From Neobacillus novalis NBRC 102450 (GTDB lineage: Bacteria; Bacillota; Bacilli; Bacillales; Cytobacillaceae), in contig NZ_BCVP01000022.1 of the NCBI RefSeq assembly GCF_001591805.1, positions 62,001 through 126,000 on the forward strand: a stretch of 64,000 bases of DNA, read 5' to 3'. A model generated the notes under the pieces. The model saw nothing but the letters and a program-made list of their open reading frames with translations, was not told where the DNA came from and ran no database searches. Positions 35,972 to 44,220 of this stretch are shown here, in pieces. A program made the translations under genes and the position numbers. Numbering within the stretch: position 1 is the stretch's first letter; each line of letters starts with the position of its first letter.

Positions 35972-37654
35972 ATGACACAGAAAACAAAGGATATCGCAAT
36001 AGCAAATAAAATGTGGATGGAAGAACGTTTGGAACCTTGGCTGTTAGATAATCCTGAACGAAATAGTGAATTTTTAACAAAATCCGGACTTCCTGTAAAA
36101 GCCTTATATACTCCTGAGGATCTGGGAAGGGATCCAGAACAATATCTAAATGAGATTAATTTTCCTGGTCAATTTCCTTTTGTCCGCGGGGTAGACCCAT
36201 CGATGTATCGCAGTAATATTTGGGTAATGGGTATGTATTCAGGATTTGGCTCGGCTGAAGAAGCGAACAAGCGGTACCGTTTCCTGTTAGAGCAAGGGCA
36301 AACAGGGTTTTCGATTGCCTTAGATTTACCTACACAAGTTGGTTATGACTCCGATTATGAACTTTCTGAAGGGGAAGTCGGAAAAGTAGGGGTTGCGATT
36401 GATTCCCTAGAAGATATGGAAAGGCTATTTGAAGGGGTAAATTTTGAAAAGGTACGCCAGATTCGAACAACAGCTAATGGAATTGGTCCCTTGATGGTGG
36501 CCCTATTAGTCGCATATGCTGAGAAACAAGGAATCGATCCGAACAACATTAAAATTTTTCTGCAAAACGATGTACTAAAGGAATATATAGGGCGTGGAAC
36601 ATATATTTATCCACCCGAACCTTCCGTTAAATTGTCTGCAGACGTGATTGAATACTGCTCAAAGCATTTACCAAACTGGGTGCCTATAGCTTTTAGCGGC
36701 TATCACATTCGTGACAGCGGTAGTACGGCCATTCAAGAACTGGCGTATTCTTTGTCGAATGCCATTGCTTATATAGATGAGACATTGTCACGAGGGGTGG
36801 AAATTGATGATTTTGCTCCAAAAGTATTTACTTTTTTAGCCTCCAGTGTAGATTTTTTAGAAGAAGTAGCGAAGTTTCGAGCTGCACGGAGAATTTGGGC
36901 AAAACTTATGAAAGAAAAATATGGTGCAAAAAATCCTGACTCGATGAGATATCGAATTTTTGCCTACACATTAGGAGGGGCTTTAACCGCTCAACAACCT
37001 TTAAATAATATCGTCCGTGTAACTATCGAAACGATGGCTGCTGCCTTAGGCGGGGTACAGACCGTTGCAACCTCTTCCTTTGATGAGGCATTGGGTTTAC
37101 CTACGGAACAAGCCGTAACAGTTGCCCTAAGAACTCAACAAATTGTTGCCGAGGAAAGTGGAGTAACAAACACCATCGATGCACTGGGCGGCTCTTATGC
37201 GATTGAATGTTTGACAGATAAAATCGAAGAGGAAGTCATGAAAGAACTTGAGAGAATAGATCAACTCGGCGGCGCCGTCGCCTGTATTGAAAATGGTATT
37301 TTTCAAAAGGAGCTTGCTGAATCTGCTTACCGGTATCAAAAGAATATTGAATCTGGGAAAGAGACATTGGTTGGAGTGAATAAATACAAAGTAGAAGAAG
37401 ACCTCGACACACCAGTTTTTGAGGTCAATGAGGAAATGGAAAAAAGACAAATTGAAAGACTAAAAGAATTAAAGGCTAGCAGAAATGAAGAAAAAGTCAA
37501 AGAAGCGTTACAACGTATAAAAGAAGCGGAAGAAAGAAGAGAAAATGTGATTCCGGCGATGATTGAAGCAGTGAAAGTCTATGCATCCGTAGGTGAAATA
37601 AGCGATGTGTTACGGGATATTTACGGAATTTATCAGGATTCTGCTAAATTTTAA
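35972..37654 (+). CDS. B12-dependent acyl-CoA mutase, large (catalytic) subunit
   Basis: The 560-residue protein is a methylmalonyl-CoA-mutase-family TIM barrel without the B12 domain. It keeps residues that mark carboxylated substrates: Tyr89, Arg208 (LKEYIGRGTY) and His245 (FSGYHIRDSG), matching Tyr89, Arg207 and His244 of the Propionibacterium enzyme. It lacks the Ile/Asp marks of 2-hydroxyisobutyryl-CoA mutase. The substrate-side segment that reads T-[IM]-R-Q in known mutases is here V-M-G-M (residues 85-88), so the acyl group handled may differ from methylmalonyl. Partners are the small subunit at 40390 and MeaB at 40870. Confidence 0.85.
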   Translation: MTQKTKDIAIANKMWMEERLEPWLLDNPERNSEFLTKSGLPVKALYTPEDLGRDPEQYLNEINFPGQFPFVRGVDPSMYRSNIWVMGMYSGFGSAEEANKRYRFLLEQGQTGFSIALDLPTQVGYDSDYELSEGEVGKVGVAIDSLEDMERLFEGVNFEKVRQIRTTANGIGPLMVALLVAYAEKQGIDPNNIKIFLQNDVLKEYIGRGTYIYPPEPSVKLSADVIEYCSKHLPNWVPIAFSGYHIRDSGSTAIQELAYSLSNAIAYIDETLSRGVEIDDFAPKVFTFLASSVDFLEEVAKFRAARRIWAKLMKEKYGAKNPDSMRYRIFAYTLGGALTAQQPLNNIVRVTIETMAAALGGVQTVATSSFDEALGLPTEQAVTVALRTQQIVAEESGVTNTIDALGGSYAIECLTDKIEEEVMKELERIDQLGGAVACIENGIFQKELAESAYRYQKNIESGKETLVGVNKYKVEEDLDTPVFEVNEEMEKRQIERLKELKASRNEEKVKEALQRIKEAEERRENVIPAMIEAVKVYASVGEISDVLRDIYGIYQDSAKF

Positions 37655-37680
37655 TATGATGATAATAGGAGGGTCCATAC

Positions 37681-39081
37681 TTGATTGGTATTACAAATAT
37701 TTATCCGTATCTTCCTTACTACCGAATATCACTAGAGTCAATAAACAGAGCTTGGAACCGACCGGCGGGAAAGGGAACCCGTTCGATTTCGAATTATGAT
37801 GAGGATGTCATTACGATGTCGGTGAATACGTTATCCTCTAAAAAGAAAAGCTGGGATGATCTTGATTTCCTAATTCATGCTACAACTAGTAGTCCTTTCG
37901 TGGAGGAAAGCAGTGCAGCAATCATATCTTATGTCCTTGGAACAGGTGCTGACTGTTTAAACCTAAATGTAAATCAATCCTTAACAAGCGGTACAAAAGC
38001 ATTACATTTAGGCCTTCAATTGCTTAAAGAAAAGAAAAAAGGGATGATTATCGCTGCTGACCGCCGTGATATCCAAAGTGGGGAGGATCTTGAAAAAGTA
38101 CTTGGCGATGGTGCATGTGCGATTGAGATTGGTGTGGATCATGTAATGGCAAAGGTAGAGGCATTTTCTTCGAGAACAGACTTTGGATATGATACATGGC
38201 AATTAAAAAATGAGGCATCCGTGAAAAAAAGTGATGATAAATTTGCTAACGAAGTTAAAATAGAAAATCTGGTTGCGGTTGGAAAGGACCTTTTAGAAAC
38301 TTCCAATCTTCAAGCATCTGATATTAAATGGGTAATAGTTGCAGATTCCCAAACAAAGCTAGCGAATACAATTAATTCTAAGCTTGGCTTTACGGCGGAG
38401 CAGCATTTTATTAGTTCATTAAACAATGAAATAGGTTATCTGGGGGTTTCATCAGGTTTTTTATATTTAAATGAACTATTTCTTAAAGCTAATTCTGGCG
38501 ATCGAATCATGCTTTTGCAATCGGGATCAGGTGCAGATGGATATATTTTCCAGGTGACCTCTAATATAGAAGACTTTAAAAAAGAAAATGGACTTCTGTT
38601 ACAACTCAGTTCGAAAACGGTCATTGAAAATTATAATGAAGGTTTAGTTAGAAGGGGCTTGCAAAAAATAAGTGAATTAAAACCGTATGCAACGAAAACC
38701 TATATGCGTAGAGAACGGGAGAACAATCTTCGTTTTCGAGGTCAAAAATGTGGGGAATGTGAATTTATCCATTTTCCGAAGAGACCAAATTGCCATCTTT
38801 GCGGATCACGAGAAAAGATGGAATGGATTTGGCTGGAAAGGACAGGAACCATTGTCACCTTTACCCATGACCATGTTTTCCCGGGGGACATCGAACCAAA
38901 GACAATGGCAGTTGTCGACCTTGATGGCGGCTGCCGTATTTTTACACAAATGACAAACCATAGCCATAATCAAGTGAAAATAGGCAATCGTGTCCGGTTA
39001 TCATTCCGAAAATTACATGAGGGTGGAGATTTTCCAAATTACTTTTGGAAAGCTTTACCTATTATTCAAGGTGGTGTTTAA
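37681..39081 (+). CDS. HMG-CoA-synthase-like fold fused to zinc ribbon and DUF35 OB domain
   Basis: The 466-residue protein starts at a TTG with ATAGGAGGG upstream. Residues 1-330 follow the thiolase-like HMG-CoA synthase fold, but the position of the nucleophilic cysteine is Leu101 (QSLTSGTKAL). The last ~130 residues are a rubredoxin-like zinc ribbon (C357, C360, C371, C374) and a DUF35 OB fold, the acyl-CoA-binding module that partners thiolases in archaeal mevalonate synthesis and in BbsAB. It is probably a non-catalytic scaffold or channel for the adjacent thiolase, starting 1 nt later. Confidence 0.8.
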   Translation: MIGITNIYPYLPYYRISLESINRAWNRPAGKGTRSISNYDEDVITMSVNTLSSKKKSWDDLDFLIHATTSSPFVEESSAAIISYVLGTGADCLNLNVNQSLTSGTKALHLGLQLLKEKKKGMIIAADRRDIQSGEDLEKVLGDGACAIEIGVDHVMAKVEAFSSRTDFGYDTWQLKNEASVKKSDDKFANEVKIENLVAVGKDLLETSNLQASDIKWVIVADSQTKLANTINSKLGFTAEQHFISSLNNEIGYLGVSSGFLYLNELFLKANSGDRIMLLQSGSGADGYIFQVTSNIEDFKKENGLLLQLSSKTVIENYNEGLVRRGLQKISELKPYATKTYMRRERENNLRFRGQKCGECEFIHFPKRPNCHLCGSREKMEWIWLERTGTIVTFTHDHVFPGDIEPKTMAVVDLDGGCRIFTQMTNHSHNQVKIGNRVRLSFRKLHEGGDFPNYFWKALPIIQGGV

Positions 39082-39082
39082 G

Positions 39083-40264
39083 ATGTCGGAAAGAGTTGCG
39101 ATTATCGGATTGGGAGCAACAAGATTCACAGAGCATTTCGATAAAAGCTATGGTGAATTAGTGGAAGATGCCGCATTCAAAGCCCTAAAGATGGCAAATC
39201 TGGAATTGAACGATATCGAAGCAGCGTGGCTCGGAACATGCTACGCATACGAATATGGTACGGAAGGTAATGCTGGTACATCCCTTGCGGAAGCACTTGG
39301 CATATATGGAATTCCCATCTCTAGAGTGGCAAATTATTGTATAACAGGTCTAGATGCCATCCGTAATGCAGTCTATTCGGTCCAAGCCGGTGCATTTAAA
39401 CGAGTTCTTGTTGTCGGGGCGGAAAAAATGAGAGATGTTCCACCAAGAGATAGTTTAGTAGCAACACATGCTGAAAATGGACACCCAATATATGCGAAAG
39501 GAAGAACGGCTCCGGGAATGTTTGGTATTATGGCAAATCGATACTTTGAGACTTATGGGAATTCGAAGAATGAGATGGCAATGGTTTCAGTTAAAAATCA
39601 TTACCATGGATCGTTAAATCCCCGCGCTCATTTTAGAGGAAAAGTATCACTAGAGCAGGTGATAAATGCACCAATGGTAGCGGACCCAATTGGACTTTTA
39701 GATTGTACACCAACTTCCGATGGTGCAGCGGCAGTGGTGATTACGACAGAATCTGAAGCAAAAGCATTGGGTGCCGAATATGTTGTGATATCAGGGATTG
39801 GGGTAGCTGTCACAAGCGGATATTTTACGGCTCAATTTGATCCGAATTGGGATTTTCTCAGTTTTCAGTCAACGAAATTGGCAGCACAAGCTGCTTATAA
39901 ACAAGCGGGAATCACCGACCCTTTGAGGCAAATTGATGTGGCGGAGGTTCATGATTGTTTTACCATCACCGAAATGATTAATTATGAAGATTTAGGATTT
40001 TGTGGGCCGGGAAAAGGCGGTACTTTATTGCATGAGGGTGTAACAACTTTGGGTGGTTGCCTTCCGGTAAATGTAAGTGGAGGCTTGCAATCTTGCGGAC
40101 ATCCGATTGGAGCCTCCGGGGTCCGTATGGTTGTTGATATAGCAGAACAATTGCTTGAGAAATCAGGTCCAAGACAGGTAAACAATTCAAGGATTGGGCT
40201 GACGCATGCTCTTGGCGGACCGGGTTCGGTAGCAGGAGTTTCGATTTTAGAACGAGTGAATTAA
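39083..40264 (+). CDS. thiolase (SCP-x/acetyl-CoA acetyltransferase type)
   Basis: ATG 39083 lies 1 nt after the HMGCS-like gene's stop, giving 393 residues. The nucleophile is Cys86 (ANYCITG), with EVHDCFT and CGHPIGASG supplying the histidine and second cysteine. It is the SCP-x/archaeal-type thiolase that commonly works with a DUF35 partner. It would cleave a 3-ketoacyl-CoA with CoA, or in the Bbs analogy release a succinyl- or related dicarboxylyl-CoA that the mutase then rearranges (inference). Confidence 0.87.
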   Translation: MSERVAIIGLGATRFTEHFDKSYGELVEDAAFKALKMANLELNDIEAAWLGTCYAYEYGTEGNAGTSLAEALGIYGIPISRVANYCITGLDAIRNAVYSVQAGAFKRVLVVGAEKMRDVPPRDSLVATHAENGHPIYAKGRTAPGMFGIMANRYFETYGNSKNEMAMVSVKNHYHGSLNPRAHFRGKVSLEQVINAPMVADPIGLLDCTPTSDGAAAVVITTESEAKALGAEYVVISGIGVAVTSGYFTAQFDPNWDFLSFQSTKLAAQAAYKQAGITDPLRQIDVAEVHDCFTITEMINYEDLGFCGPGKGGTLLHEGVTTLGGCLPVNVSGGLQSCGHPIGASGVRMVVDIAEQLLEKSGPRQVNNSRIGLTHALGGPGSVAGVSILERVN

Positions 40265-40389
40265 CTAATTTACTCCTCGAATAGAGTGCTCTGGATTGGC
40301 TAAAAAAACATTCCTCAATTATAAAAAAATAACGCAAAAGATACAAAAAATGTTTCATAGCTTTTTGTACCTTTGGCGAGACGAAAGGC

Positions 40390-40818
40390 ATGTGGATAAG
40401 AATGAAGAGACCGTTGCGGGTTGTTGTAGCAAAAATTGGCCTTGATGGACATGACCGCGGTGCTAAGGTAATAGCAGCCGGTTTTCGTGATGCCGGATTT
40501 GAAGTCATCTATACAGGAATCAGACAAACCCCCAAAAAAGTGGCAGCCATTGCCAATCAAGAAGACGCTGATGTTATTGCCGTCAGTATTCTGTCGGGTG
40601 CCCATAACAAGCTTTGTGGAAAACTTATGGAACTATTAAAAGAACAACAGGCAGACGATATCGTTTGTTTAGTCGGTGGAATTATACCAAATAGGGATAT
40701 TGAATACTTGAAGAGTATCGGTTATGCCGGTGTATTTACACCAGGATCCGAGCTTGGTGATATTGTCAATTTTGTAAAAGAGAAAACGAAGGATCGGAAT
40801 CAAGAGTATTCTTTATAA
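40390..40818 (+). CDS. B12-dependent acyl-CoA mutase, small (cobalamin-binding) subunit
   Basis: The ~140-residue protein is the B12-binding domain with the D-x-H-x-x-G motif in KIGLDGHDRGAKV, where the histidine replaces the lower ligand of cobalamin, and later SILSGAHN and GGIIPNRD segments. An ATG at 40402 is an alternative start; ribosome-binding signals for both are weak. It pairs with the catalytic subunit at 35972 although two other genes lie between them. Confidence 0.87.
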   Translation: MWIRMKRPLRVVVAKIGLDGHDRGAKVIAAGFRDAGFEVIYTGIRQTPKKVAAIANQEDADVIAVSILSGAHNKLCGKLMELLKEQQADDIVCLVGGIIPNRDIEYLKSIGYAGVFTPGSELGDIVNFVKEKTKDRNQEYSL

Positions 40819-40869
40819 TAAAATATGCTGTTTTATAATCTGTTACCCGATTAGGAGTGAGGTGATTTT

Positions 40870-41823
40870 GTGGGATTAATCGATGATATGCTTAATGGAA
40901 GCCAACGTGCTTTATCAAGATTAATAACCTTATCAGAAAATGACGAAGAGGCTCGTCAAGAAATTATAAAAAGGATTTTTCATTCCATCGGAAATGCACA
41001 TATCGTTGGCATAACAGGCCCTCCAGGGGTTGGTAAGAGCACTACGGTCGATGCTGTGGTAACCGAATTAAGAGGAAGGGGTAAAAGGGTAGGGGTAATT
41101 GCTGTTGATCCTAGTAGCCCATTTTCACAAGGTGCCGTGCTTGGAGACAGAATACGGATGCAAGGAAATGATGAGAATGAAAACCTTTTTATCAGAAGCT
41201 TAGCAAGCCGTGGCAAGCTCGGTGGATTGTCAAAAGTAACCAATGATGTAGTGAAATTATTGGATGCCTTTGGGATGGATGTCATTATCATTGAAACCGT
41301 AGGTACAGGGCAATCGGAATACGAAATTGCCAAAATGGCCCATACAACGGTAATCGTTCTATCTCCCGGTTATGGCGATGGAATCCAAGCCATCAAAGCG
41401 GGTATTCTTGAAACGGGCGATATTTTTATCGTCAATAAGGCAGATATGAATGGAGCAGCACACGCGGTGAAAGACATTGTTGGCACCGTTGAGTTCAATT
41501 TTGCGGTCAATGAATGGACTCCACCAGTAATACCAGTAATCGCTAAAAAACAAGAAGGAATAGAAATATTTGTTAATGAACTGGAAAACCACTATAACTA
41601 TTTAAAGGAATCAAATTTGATGGAGAAAAAGAGTAAAGATCGAATCGAACAAGAAATAGAGGAACATATCACCAGTTGGATTGAGACAAATGTATTAAAT
41701 TATATAAGTCACTCTGGGCAAAAACAAAAAATCATTGAACAAATTTATCAAAAAATGGACGATCCCATTTCACTGATTCACTCTCACATTAAAGAAATGA
41801 TAAATGGGAATTTTGTAAAATAA
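40870..41823 (+). CDS. meaB: MeaB-type G-protein chaperone of the acyl-CoA mutase
   Basis: The 317-residue GTPase starts at a GTG after AGGAGTGAGG. It has the P-loop GPPGVGKS (50-57), the VDPSSPFSQGAVLGDRIRM segment, ETVGTGQSE, and NKAD for guanine recognition. MeaB proteins gate cofactor loading and protect or reactivate B12 mutases (established). It ends the mutase block. No terminator was found immediately after it. Confidence 0.92.
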   Translation: MGLIDDMLNGSQRALSRLITLSENDEEARQEIIKRIFHSIGNAHIVGITGPPGVGKSTTVDAVVTELRGRGKRVGVIAVDPSSPFSQGAVLGDRIRMQGNDENENLFIRSLASRGKLGGLSKVTNDVVKLLDAFGMDVIIIETVGTGQSEYEIAKMAHTTVIVLSPGYGDGIQAIKAGILETGDIFIVNKADMNGAAHAVKDIVGTVEFNFAVNEWTPPVIPVIAKKQEGIEIFVNELENHYNYLKESNLMEKKSKDRIEQEIEEHITSWIETNVLNYISHSGQKQKIIEQIYQKMDDPISLIHSHIKEMINGNFVK

Positions 41824-42193
41824 TTGACCAAATGAATATAGCTATAATCAGGGTGCCTGACCACTGGCTTTGCGCAAAAGTGTATATTTTGAATTTATGT
41901 AAAATATCCACATCCATACATTTGTGTAAAATGAAAAAAAGAGCAACAGGTAGAATGGTACCTGTAGGTAAGACACTTGTAAAAAAGAGTGTTCAACCTG
42001 TCCTGGATTCCTTATAAAGTACACGTGGGATAGTGAGAGTGCAATCAACCTTGATAAAAGGAATCAATTTGATGAAGACTTTTCCAAAAAGGCAAGAATG
42101 GCTTTTGATGCTGTTGGAGGAATTTGAAACAAAAGTTGTTTGGTTTGTCATAAAATCTACCGTGCAATTCAAGTCCAATTTCACCTGATTTCG
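41824..42193. other. intergenic stretch without recognised gene
   Basis: This holds scattered short frames only. A GGTGCCTGAC fragment near 41851 resembles one arm of the palindromic repeat at 60852. Confidence 0.35.
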
Positions 42194-42222
42194 AAAAAAT
42201 AGAACAGACAAGGCTCTGTTCT
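42194..42222 (-). terminator. terminator of the M1 peptidase pseudogene
   Basis: Arms AGAACAGA and TCTGTTCT with a 6-nt loop are followed on the minus strand by six T. Confidence 0.8.
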
Positions 42223-42250
42223 ACTTTTTGAATTTCAGAAATTAAACTCG

Positions 42251-43778
42251 TTATTCCGCCGCTACCCAATCCTTAAAAAACGCAGCATCCTTCTGTTTGA
42301 AGTAGGAAGCCATAAAGCGAATGGCCTCATTGGTGTCGACTTCTTTTCCTTGATACGTCTGGTAGAAGGAATGAAGGAAGGCTTCAGCCTGCTTAGCATC
42401 ACTGTTTGATAGCTCCCAGACTTTTATTGGGATTAGGCAGTATACACTAGCGTAATAGTTTTTTCCGTATTCAGCGAGAGGTGACCCTGCAGGGACTAAT
42501 GCTTGTTTGTCGATTGCTTGTTCTAAAGCATTTCTTGGTTGTTCCATGAGTGTGTCAACTGAGTCTTTTCCACATTAATAAAATAGAGCATGGTGGCAAG
42601 GGAAGTTAGTCCTTCGTCAATCCAAGCATGATAATATGGATCGTTGCTCACCCCATGATAGAACCATTGGTGTGCTGTTTCATGGACAACTGTTTCATTA
42701 ATTGCAGGTTCCTCAGGTGTGGTATTAACTTCTACAATCCCTGGATATTCCATTCCACCGCCGTTTATTACAATATCCAACTGTTTAAACGGATACGGTC
42801 CAAACTTTTGTTTAAAATAGCTTAAAACTTTTTTAACCTCGAGCGTTTCTTCAATCTTTTTGGCATCACCTTGACTTCCAATCACTCGGATGGAGACACC
42901 ATCAGCCCTGTGGACTTTACCATCATATTTTGAACGATTGCCATATAAAATTCTTTAATATGCTTCATGGAAACCGTTCCATTATTCGTGCCTTCCTTAG
43001 CATCTTGTTCCGCAGAACTAAAAACGGAATACCCCTGTGGTACCTGGTAATGAACCGTGAAATCACTATAATCTGTATGATACGATTCTCCTGTTAAACT
43101 AAAATCTTCCTTTTCCCAACCATTCTTATATTCTGCTAACATTGGATACCACTGGGCTAAATAAAAGTTTCCGTTCGATTCGGATAGCCTGGCTCCCTTT
43201 TCCGGTATGGTCATGGAGTATTCAATTTCCACTTTTGCTTCAGCGCCAGCATTCATCCCATTCACTGGTTTTAGCAGCAAAATGTCATTTTTGAGATCAA
43301 ACGGCGTATATTCCCCATTTATTGCTACTCGTGTGATAGAAAAGGTTGAGGCACTAGTCATCCGTTCGGGTTTATTTTCCTTCGTAAACGCATTTGGAAT
43401 AAAATAAAATACGAGTTCGTTCCATATGTCACTCGATAGGTTGTTCACCGTGATGGCTGATTTTACCTGAAAGGTCTTATTATCATCTAACTCTACATTC
43501 AATTCATAGGCTGCTTTGTTCTGATTGGCGGAAGTCTGTGGTGCAAATGTGTCTATGGCAGAGATTAAACTGGGTAGTTGAATAGTTGGCTGCTGTGCTT
43601 TTTTATATGTAAGTGGCTTTTCTTTTGGGGATTCCTGTGTTGCAGGTTATGTTGGCTGTTCCGTTTTGGCTGCAGGCTTGGGCTTACTCTTTTCCTTATC
43701 CGAAGCAGCTTGTTGCTGACAGCCTGTTCCTAACAAGAAAGTGATGCCGATTGCCATTGTTAATAGTTTTCTTTTCAT
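42251..43778 (-). pseudogene. M1-family metallopeptidase lipoprotein, copy 1 (decayed)
   Basis: The gene once encoded a ~500-residue lipoprotein. The ATG at 43778 follows AGGGGGAA, and the product starts with a signal peptide and lipobox ending in GTGC. The gluzincin zinc motif HETAHQW with a downstream DEGLTS glutamate is still readable near 42670. The frame is broken by an in-frame stop at 43647-43649, a frameshift near 42900, and a one-base loss near 42558 where the second copy reads correctly. Thus it is a pseudogene. A shorter paralogue lies at 50778-51786 in the same direction. Confidence 0.82.
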
Positions 43779-43925
43779 ATTGTTCCCCCTAAAATAATCT
43801 ATACCTTGGTTAGACGTGAAAGGATTCCTGGTAGTTACAATTTTTAGAAAATTATCCTTTGTTTATTCGATTAACACATTTTGGATCCCCAGCCTTACCC
43901 AAAATGGCTTTTATTTTGATTTTGG

Positions 43926-43994
43926 AGTCAGTCCCCCGTCGCATTAACGCTTTATTTCGGCGGGGGGACTGATCCCATTTTTCGGGTTACCCCT
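43926..43994. repeat. palindromic repeat, copy B of the dispersed family
   Basis: Arms CAGTCCCCC and GGGGGACTG enclose GTCGCATTAACGCTTTATTT, followed by GGGTTACCCC. It is in the opposite direction to the element at 6871-6960. Confidence 0.6.
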
Positions 43995-44106
43995 TTTAGT
44001 TATTAATTCGTAACTGCGAATGTATTTCCTGCAAATATAAGAATATATTGTTTAGTGTGAAGGACATTTTGAAAATGGGTTGGTGCGAGATAATCTTTGA
44101 ATTTGA

Positions 44107-44138
44107 ATAGGCGGCTTTGGCCGTCCTATTTTTTTTGA
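44107..44138 (+). terminator. hairpin with eight T upstream of the ligase gene
   Basis: Arms AATAGG-GGC and GCC-CCTATT (small bulges), loop TTTG, then T8. No gene on the plus strand ends nearby, so it belongs to lost coding sequence or a small RNA. Confidence 0.6.
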
Positions 44139-44220
44139 ATAAAAGCATATAAATTAAAGGGAAATGACAACCCATTGGTGAAATAATTATATGAATATTC
44201 AAATAAAGGAGCTGGTTTTG

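Noticed and set aside
35972..37654. 2-hydroxyisobutyryl-CoA or isobutyryl-CoA mutase assignment
   Set aside because: Tyr89 and Arg208 are those of carboxyl-acyl-CoA mutases, and the Ile and Asp marks of the hydroxyisobutyryl enzyme are absent.
39978..40508. Long minus-strand open frames opposite the thiolase and mutase small-subunit genes
   Set aside because: They are antisense shadows of well-supported genes, with no ribosome-binding sites and no recognisable domains.
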